From: Pseudomonas sp. JAI120
GTDB taxonomy: Bacteria > Pseudomonadota > Gammaproteobacteria > Pseudomonadales > Pseudomonadaceae
NCBI RefSeq assembly: GCF_014207255.1
Contig: NZ_JACHCZ010000004.1
Coordinates: 434,001-498,000, forward strand
Direction of reading: 5' to 3'
Length of the DNA: 64,000 nucleotides
Shown here: in pieces, positions 58,797 through 64,000 of the stretch
How positions within the stretch are numbered: position 1 is the first letter of the stretch
Layout of the letters: every line of letters begins with the position of its first letter
Program-made: the position numbers and the translations under genes
The notes under the pieces: model-generated
Databases searched by the model: none
What the model was told of the DNA's origin: nothing
Seen by the model: only the letters and a program-made list of their open reading frames with translations

Positions 58797-59629
58797 GCAG
58801 CTACGAACTCCCCGCCACCGCTGCCAAGCCGGTGGCCCACGCGGTTATTCCTGTCCGTCGCAGCCTGAGCACGCGCTGGATCAGCCTGTTGACCCTGGTC
58901 ACCTTGCTGGCCCTCTGGTGGGCCGTCACCACCACGGGCCTGATCGAACCGTTGTTCCTGCCACCGCCCTCCGCCGTGCTGCAAAAAGGCTGGCTGCTGG
59001 CGACTGCGGGCTATATGGATTCCACCTTGTGGCAGCACCTGGGCGCGAGCCTCAGCCGGATCGGCCTGGGCCTGGGCTTCGCGGTGCTGACCGCCGTGCC
59101 GGTGGGGATTGCCATCGGTTCCAACCGCATCGCCCGCGGCATTCTCGACCCGCTGATCGAGTTTTACCGGCCAATTCCGCCCCTGGCTTATCTGCCATTG
59201 ATCGTGATCTGGTGCGGTATCGGCGAGCTGTCCAAGGTGCTGCTGATTTACCTCGCGATCTTTGCGCCCATCGCCATCGCGACCGCGACCGGCGTGCGCA
59301 CCGTCGACCCGGCCAAGCTGCGTGCGGCGCAGTCGCTGGGCGCCACCCGTGCCCAACTGATTCGCCATGTGATCCTGCCGAGCGCCCTGCCCGACATCCT
59401 AACCGGTGTGCGCATCGGCCTGGGTGTAGGTTGGTCGACCCTGGTCGCCGCCGAACTGATCGCGGCCACCAGCGGCCTGGGTTTCATGGTGCAGTCGGCG
59501 GCGCAGTTCCTGGTCACCGATGTGGTGGTGCTGGGGATCCTGGTGATCGCCCTGATCGCCTTCGCCATGGAAATGGGCCTGCGCGCCCTGCAGCGTAAGT
59601 TAGTGCCTTGGCATGGCCAGGCACATTGA
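58793..59629 (+). CDS. tauC: Taurine ABC transporter, permease
   Basis: A 278-aa inner-membrane permease with about six membrane segments (LLTLVTLLALWWAVTTTGLI; LGLGFAVLTAVPVGIAIGSN; VLLIYLAIFAPIAIATATGV). The EAA loop AQSLGATRAQLIRHVILPSA contacts the ATPase. Overlap with tauB and 11-bp spacing to tauD place it in one operon. Confidence 0.95.
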   Translation: MSSYELPATAAKPVAHAVIPVRRSLSTRWISLLTLVTLLALWWAVTTTGLIEPLFLPPPSAVLQKGWLLATAGYMDSTLWQHLGASLSRIGLGLGFAVLTAVPVGIAIGSNRIARGILDPLIEFYRPIPPLAYLPLIVIWCGIGELSKVLLIYLAIFAPIAIATATGVRTVDPAKLRAAQSLGATRAQLIRHVILPSALPDILTGVRIGLGVGWSTLVAAELIAATSGLGFMVQSAAQFLVTDVVVLGILVIALIAFAMEMGLRALQRKLVPWHGQAH

Positions 59630-59640
59630 GTGAGAACCCC

Positions 59641-60477
59641 ATGAGCAGCCTGACCGTTACCCCCTTGAGTACCGCCCTGGGCGCCCAGATCAGTGGCGTC
59701 GATATCACCCAGCCGCTGAGCGCCGAACACCGCGATGCCATCGAGCAGGCATTACTCACCCACTCGGTGCTGTTCTTCCGTGGCCAGCCGATCACACCGC
59801 AGCAGCAGGCGCGGTTCGCGGCGAACTTCGGCGACCTGCACATCCACCCGATCTACCCCAACGTGCCGGAACAGCCCGAAGTGCTGATCCTCGACACCGC
59901 CGTCACCGACGTACGCGACAACGCCGTATGGCACACCGACGTGACCTTCCTGCCCACCCCGGCCCTCGGCGCGGTACTCAGCGCCAAGCTGTTGCCGGCG
60001 TTTGGTGGCGATACGCTGTGGGCCAGTGGCATCGCGGCGTATGAGGCGTTGTCCGCGCCGTTGAAGCGGTTGCTCGATGGGCTGACGGCTACCCACGACT
60101 TCACCAAATCCTTTCCGCTGGAACGCTTTGGCAACACCGCCGAAGACCTGGCGCGCTGGGAAGAAACCCGCAGGAAAAACCCACCGCTGTCGCACCCGGT
60201 AGTGCGCACGCATCCGGTCAGCGGGCGTAAGTCGCTGTTTGTCAGTGATGGGTTCACCACCAGGATCAATGAGCTGGAGCCAGCGGAGAGCGAAGCGATC
60301 CTGAAGCTGCTGTTCGCCCACGCGACACGGCCGGAATTCACCCTCCGCTGGCGCTGGCAGGAGAACGACGTGGCCTTCTGGGATAACCGCGTGACCCAAC
60401 ATTACGCGGTGGATGACTACCGGCCGCAACGGCGCGTGATGCATCGGGCGACAATTCTTGGGGATGTGCCGTTCTAA
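59641..60477 (+). CDS. tauD: Taurine dioxygenase
   Basis: A 278-aa Fe(II)/2-oxoglutarate dioxygenase that oxidises taurine to release sulfite and aminoacetaldehyde. The metal triad is in WHTDVTF (HxD) and a later histidine in RVMHRATILGD; NRVTQHYAVDDYRPQRR supplies the 2-oxoglutarate arginine region. The start at 59641 begins MSSLTVTPLSTALGAQISGV, the family N-terminus. As the last gene of tauABCD it lets the cell use taurine as a sulfur source. Confidence 0.95.
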   Translation: MSSLTVTPLSTALGAQISGVDITQPLSAEHRDAIEQALLTHSVLFFRGQPITPQQQARFAANFGDLHIHPIYPNVPEQPEVLILDTAVTDVRDNAVWHTDVTFLPTPALGAVLSAKLLPAFGGDTLWASGIAAYEALSAPLKRLLDGLTATHDFTKSFPLERFGNTAEDLARWEETRRKNPPLSHPVVRTHPVSGRKSLFVSDGFTTRINELEPAESEAILKLLFAHATRPEFTLRWRWQENDVAFWDNRVTQHYAVDDYRPQRRVMHRATILGDVPF

Positions 60478-60491
60478 ACCACACTGCAAAT

Positions 60492-60526
60492 CAAATGTGA
60501 GAGGGGGCTTGCCCCCTCTCACATTG
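60492..60526. repeat. REP-type hairpin between tauD and the aldo/keto reductase
   Basis: ATGTGAGAGGGGGCTTGCCC with its mirror CCCCTCTCACAT forms a perfect stem. It is a variant of the GTGGGAGGGGG type with both arms changed alike, and probably ends both convergent transcripts. Confidence 0.88.
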
Positions 60527-60542
60527 ACCCAGTGGTGTCAGG

Positions 60543-61580
60543 TTATTCAGCGCTGGATGGCTTTTCCCACAAGTTGATTCCACCTTCCTGCGCAAACCGA
60601 TCGATCTCCGCCAGTTCTTCCGCATTGAAGCTCAAGTTCTTCAACGCGCCGACGTTCTCGATGATCTGCTCCGGCCGGCTGGCGCCGATCAGCGCGCTGG
60701 TCACCCGTGGGTCGCGCAAGGTCCAGGCGAGCGCCAATTGCGCCAGGCTCTGACCACGGCGCTGGGCGATTTCGTTCAGCGCACGTACGTGGGCGATGTT
60801 GGCTTCCGACAGGTGCTTGGCCTGCAACGAACCACCCCCCGGACGGTTAACCCGTGCGTCGGCCGGCACGCCGTTGAGGTACTTGTCGGTGAGCAAGCCC
60901 TGGGCCAGCGGCGTGAAGGCAATCACGCCGGCGCCGAGTTCTTCGGTGGTGTCCAGCAGGTCTTTTTCTACCCAGCGGTTAAGCAGGTTGTAGGCCGGTT
61001 GGTGGATCAGCAGCGGCACTTTCCACTCTTTGAGCAGCGCGGCGATTTCGCGGGTTTTCACCCCGGAATAAGACGAGATACCGATGTACAACGCCTTGCC
61101 TTGTTGCACGGCGGTGGCGAGGGCGCTGGCGGTTTCTTCCAGGGGCGTGTCGGCATCAAAACGGTGGGAGTAGAAAATATCCACGTAGTCGACGCCCAGG
61201 CGTTGCAGGCTCTGGTCCAGGCTTGCCAGCACATATTTGCGCGAGCCGCCGCCCTGGCCGTAAGGGCCCGGCCACATGTCCCAGCCGGCCTTGCTGGAGA
61301 TGATCAGTTCGTCGCGGTAGTGCTTGAAGTCTTCGCGCAGCAGGCGACCGAAGTTGATCTCGGCGCTGCCGTAGGGTGGGCCGTAGTTGTTGGCCAGGTC
61401 GAAGTGGTTGATCCCCAGGTCGAACGCGGTACGCAGCAGGGCGCGCTGGGTGTCGATCGGGGTGCTGTCGCCAAAGTTGTGCCACAGCCCCAGGGACAGT
61501 GCCGGCAGCACCAATCCACTGCGGCCTACGCGGCGATACGGGATAGATTCATAGCGGTTTTCGGCAGCAATGTAAGTCAT
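60543..61580 (-). CDS. mgrA: L-glyceraldehyde 3-phosphate reductase (aldo/keto reductase)
   Basis: A 345-aa NADPH-dependent aldo/keto reductase. INHFDLANNYGPPYGSAE holds the catalytic Asp-Tyr, KAGWDMWPGPYGQGGGSRKY is diagnostic of the YghZ/MgrA group, and SLQRLGVDYVDIFYSHRFD and ALIGASRPEQIIENV complete the fold. YghZ reduces L-glyceraldehyde 3-phosphate and methylglyoxal. It stands alone, convergent with tauD. Confidence 0.92.
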   Translation of the reverse strand: MTYIAAENRYESIPYRRVGRSGLVLPALSLGLWHNFGDSTPIDTQRALLRTAFDLGINHFDLANNYGPPYGSAEINFGRLLREDFKHYRDELIISSKAGWDMWPGPYGQGGGSRKYVLASLDQSLQRLGVDYVDIFYSHRFDADTPLEETASALATAVQQGKALYIGISSYSGVKTREIAALLKEWKVPLLIHQPAYNLLNRWVEKDLLDTTEELGAGVIAFTPLAQGLLTDKYLNGVPADARVNRPGGGSLQAKHLSEANIAHVRALNEIAQRRGQSLAQLALAWTLRDPRVTSALIGASRPEQIIENVGALKNLSFNAEELAEIDRFAQEGGINLWEKPSSAE

Positions 61581-61688
61581 CGAATCCTCTCTTGGACGTA
61601 GGCAAATAAGGCCTGGGAATAACGATATTCCAAGGCCTTTTAACCAGCTGAATCGCTTAAGTCTGCCCTTCCGTTTTACAGCAATTTC

Positions 61689-63038
61689 CTACCAGAGTGG
61701 AACGACATAGCTGACATAGAAGCGGTTTTCATCCTGCACGGTGGCCCCGGTAATGTCCGGGCTGGCGTGGGCATTTTTCCAGGTCACGCCAAGGCCCTTG
61801 AGGGTACCAGTGGGCACTTGATACGCCACGGCCACGTTTCGCTCCCATTCGCTGGTGGTGCCCTGGGCGGTGCGGATGTCATCGCCGTGGGCGTAGGCAG
61901 CGGAGAACGTCAGGCCGTTGAGGCCGAGTTTGCCCAAATCATATTTGTACTGCGCCAGCCAGGTACGTTCGCCGGCATGCTGGAATTTGTTCAGCTGCAT
62001 GTTGGTCAGTGCCGGGGTGTCGGCACCCGAGCCTGGGCCTTGTCGAGCGTCACCGCTGTTGAGGCCGGAATCCAGGTACGGGAAGTCGCTGTCGCCGCTG
62101 TTTTTCTGGAGGCCCAGGCCGACGGTATGGCCATCCAGGCTGTAGCTTTCCAGCAGGCTGACGGTGGACTGGTTGATGCGGCCCTTGTTTACGCCGTCGC
62201 CGTACAGGCCCGCGGCGGCAAAGTCCTTGTCGCCGTCGGCGTTGCCGCCCACACCCAGGCTGCGGAACACGCGTACGTCGGTATCGATCGCACCTACCGA
62301 CAAGGCGTCATGGCGCTTGGCGCCGAGGAAGAACTGCTGGTAGTAATCCTCAAGGTTGGAGTACCACAGGCTGACAGTGGTGTTCTGTATGCCGGTGTAG
62401 TCCGCACCGCCAAACAGGAAGCGGTCACTTTCTTTGGTTCCACCGGCGGTGATCATGCCCTGGTCGCCGGTTTCGTTGCGGATCTTGGTCTTGAAAATAT
62501 CACCGCCGGTGAAGGTGAAGTCGCTGAGGTCCTTGGACACCAGTTGCACACCGGTGTTGGTCTGCTGGTACAGGCGCCCGTCGGTGTTGGCCAGCACCGG
62601 GTTGTTGCCGTACAGCGTGCCGACGCGCAGCTCATCCTTGGCAAAGCGCATCTTGAAGGTCGGGCTGAGCACGCCGAACTGGTCGGCGGATTTGCCGTTA
62701 TCAAGCGGGAACATGCTGCCGGGATAGCGGCCCTGGTGATCCTTGTCGTTGAGGTCGCCACCGGAATCCAGTTTCAAGCCGTAGAACGCCTGCAGGTCCA
62801 GACCGAAGCCCACCGGCCCCTCGGTGTAGCCGGACTTGAAGTTGAACTCGAAACCCTGGCCCCAATCCCGAACGCTATGGGCCTTGGCATTGCTGCCGAC
62901 CACGTCACGTCCCTGCTGGTTGAGATAGCGGTTGAGCAGGGTCACGTCGGCGTGGCTGTCATCGATAAAATCCGCATGGGCGGACAGCATAAAGCTCGCC
63001 ATGGCGGCTCCCACCACAGGGCTCAAAAACGTCTTCAT
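61689..63038 (-). CDS. OprD-family outer-membrane porin
   Basis: A 449-aa porin with signal peptide MKTFLSPVVGAAMASFMLSA then HA, the family N-terminus DFIDDSHADVTLLNRYLNQQ, the RDWGQGFEFNFKSGYTEGPV segment and KFQHAGERTWLAQYKYDLG further on. The C-terminus YVSYVVPLW ends in Trp, allowed for barrel assembly. The substrate is unknown. It differs clearly from the porin at 12506, so the two are not recent duplicates. It lies 158 bp downstream of the BCCT transporter gene on the same strand, separated by a terminator. Confidence 0.92.
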   Translation of the reverse strand: MKTFLSPVVGAAMASFMLSAHADFIDDSHADVTLLNRYLNQQGRDVVGSNAKAHSVRDWGQGFEFNFKSGYTEGPVGFGLDLQAFYGLKLDSGGDLNDKDHQGRYPGSMFPLDNGKSADQFGVLSPTFKMRFAKDELRVGTLYGNNPVLANTDGRLYQQTNTGVQLVSKDLSDFTFTGGDIFKTKIRNETGDQGMITAGGTKESDRFLFGGADYTGIQNTTVSLWYSNLEDYYQQFFLGAKRHDALSVGAIDTDVRVFRSLGVGGNADGDKDFAAAGLYGDGVNKGRINQSTVSLLESYSLDGHTVGLGLQKNSGDSDFPYLDSGLNSGDARQGPGSGADTPALTNMQLNKFQHAGERTWLAQYKYDLGKLGLNGLTFSAAYAHGDDIRTAQGTTSEWERNVAVAYQVPTGTLKGLGVTWKNAHASPDITGATVQDENRFYVSYVVPLW

Positions 63039-63157
63039 GGGTACCGGTCTCCGTCACTGTTCTGAAATGAAAGCGTCAAACGCTTCACACAATTACGCAG
63101 TGACCAGATGACAGTTACGCGTCAAAACAGCGCCTTGACGGATGAAATTAAGTTTAA

Positions 63158-63186
63158 GAAAGCCCCGTAGAACGGGGCTTTTCGGG
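63158..63186 (-). terminator. Rho-independent terminator after the BCCT gene
   Basis: On the minus strand AAAAGCCCCG-TTCTA-CGGGGCTTTC gives a 7-8 bp stem followed by TTCTTAAACTT, 11 bp past the BCCT stop and upstream of oprD. The plus-strand side also ends in CTTTTC. Confidence 0.85.
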
Positions 63187-63196
63187 GAGTTGAGCG

Positions 63197-64000
63197 TCAG
63201 CGCACCAAGTGCAGGAACTGCAGGTGGCGCTCGTACTGGTCGAGGATGTCGTTGATGATCTGCTCCTTGGTGTAGCCCACCAGGTCGTAGTCCTGACTGC
63301 CCTCGCTCAAGTGCACTTCCGCGCGGTAGTAGCGACGATTGTTGAGCTGTTTGGAACCCATGCCGCCGCGTGCAAATGAGGGCGTGAAATAGCCGCGCAT
63401 CTGCACCTGGTACACGAACGGATGCTCTTCGCCGTGACCGATTTCCAGGCTGACGCTGTCGTTGGACGGGTCGGGCTGGGTGACGACGTTGAGGCCTTTT
63501 TCAACAAACACCGCCGTCACTTCTTCAATCGCCGGACGCACCGTGGTCTCAAGGAACCGGTACACCTCATCCCGCGACGGGAAATGCACGGCCTGGCTCA
63601 AACGCTGGCGCCAACCGCCGGTGCCTTTGCGTGAGCCCGACACCGGCGCCAGCGAATGCAACTGGGCGATCTGCTTTTGCGACTCGAGGTAGAAGGCCTT
63701 GTGCAGCCCCCACATCATCAGCAACAGGATCAGCGAGAACGGCAGCGAGGTCAGCACCACCGCCGATTTCAGCGAATCGATGCTGCCGGCAAACAGCAGC
63801 GCACTGGTGACCAGTGCCGTCATCGCGCCCCAGAACACCCGCAGCCATTTCGGTCCGTCTTCGTCGGCGTTGCCGCCCTTGGACGACAGGGTAGAGAGCA
63901 CCACGGTGCCGGAGTCGGCCGACGTGACGAAGAACACGAAGCTGATAAACACCGTGACCGCGATCACGGTTTTGCTCCACGGGTAGGTTTCCAGCAGCAG
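63197..64000 (-). CDS. betT: BCCT-family transporter (BetT-like), 5' end outside window
   Basis: The last 267 codons of a betaine/choline/carnitine transporter. The window starts inside YPWSKTVIAVTVFISFVFFV, followed by TSADSGTVVL and two further membrane segments (WGAMTALVTSALLFAGSID; VVLTSLPFSLILLLMMWGLH). A long cytoplasmic C-terminal tail of about 160 residues follows, as in BetT choline transporters, whose tail responds to osmotic stress. The N-terminal two-thirds lie beyond 64000. The symbol is inferred from the long tail. Confidence 0.85.
   Translation of the reverse strand: MLLETYPWSKTVIAVTVFISFVFFVTSADSGTVVLSTLSSKGGNADEDGPKWLRVFWGAMTALVTSALLFAGSIDSLKSAVVLTSLPFSLILLLMMWGLHKAFYLESQKQIAQLHSLAPVSGSRKGTGGWRQRLSQAVHFPSRDEVYRFLETTVRPAIEEVTAVFVEKGLNVVTQPDPSNDSVSLEIGHGEEHPFVYQVQMRGYFTPSFARGGMGSKQLNNRRYYRAEVHLSEGSQDYDLVGYTKEQIINDILDQYERHLQFLHLVR

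Noticed and set aside
61767..63065. 432-codon frame opposite the second OprD gene
   Set aside because: The OprD family match is clear on the minus strand; the other frame is compositional.

Overview
The window is a high-GC chromosomal segment of a Pseudomonas of the fluorescens group. This rests on gene content and order (rml operon followed by dctBD; cysQ-nudE-yrfG; fdhD and a YdeP-type oxidoreductase; pckA; hslO; rimABK; ompR/envZ; tex; gshA), on two OprD-family porins, and on many Pseudomonas-type REP hairpins (GTGGGAGGGGGCTTGCTCCC and GTAGGAGCGAGCTTGCTCGC types) at gene ends. From memory, the order from the rml genes to gshA resembles the core chromosome of P. aeruginosa PAO1; I could not run an alignment.

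Region 1 (1-10300) looks accessory. It opens with a divergent TetR regulator (cut by the window edge) and three co-directional genes: a thioredoxin-reductase-like flavoprotein with a CPYC motif, a small ABM-fold monooxygenase and a SAM methyltransferase. Their composition suggests an origin outside Pseudomonas. Next come a 178-bp MITE-like element with 18-bp inverted ends and a 4-bp target duplication, and one copy of an ~80-bp direct repeat whose second copy lies 5.4 kb downstream. Between the repeats are a BRCT-domain protein and a complete iron-responsive surface-signalling set (ECF sigma factor, FecR-type anti-sigma factor, STN-domain TonB receptor) with a Fur-box-like site. After the second repeat come an orphan AAA ATPase and a remnant of a small Pseudomonas helix protein. 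No integrase, transposase gene, phage gene or CRISPR array is present.

Region 2 (10300-21000) holds an M48 membrane metallopeptidase, an OprD porin with a terminator-like hairpin in its leader, a second (catecholate-type) TonB receptor, a small conserved protein, agmatine deiminase, and a large kinase/M23-like/aminotransferase fusion. Region 3 (21000-42350) carries dTDP-L-rhamnose synthesis (rfbBACD, overlapping starts and stops), a DctB/DctD two-component pair, nucleotide-housekeeping genes (cysQ, nudE, yrfG), a LysM/BON protein, a LysR-fdhD-YdeP block, a glycine-zipper protein, a thioesterase with RecQ, a YfaP-like TPR protein, a Fic toxin with a short YhfG-type antitoxin, and an AT-richer pair of unknown genes.

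Region 4 (42350-64000) is mostly housekeeping: a DMT transporter, pckA, hslO, a PAP2 phosphatase, hslR, the c-di-GMP-linked rimA-rimB-rimK ribosome-modification operon, ompR/envZ (the amgRS equivalent), tex, a thioesterase, gshA, the taurine operon tauABCD, an aldo/keto reductase, a second OprD porin and the 3' end of a BCCT transporter gene.

The best candidates for something undescribed are the redox/methyltransferase cassette with twin operators at the left end, the 169-aa protein paired with a membrane-anchored acyl-carrier-like DUF1493 protein, the orphan AAA ATPase with its palindrome, and the attenuator-like oprD leader. The Fic/YhfG pair is a clear but known type of toxin-antitoxin system.
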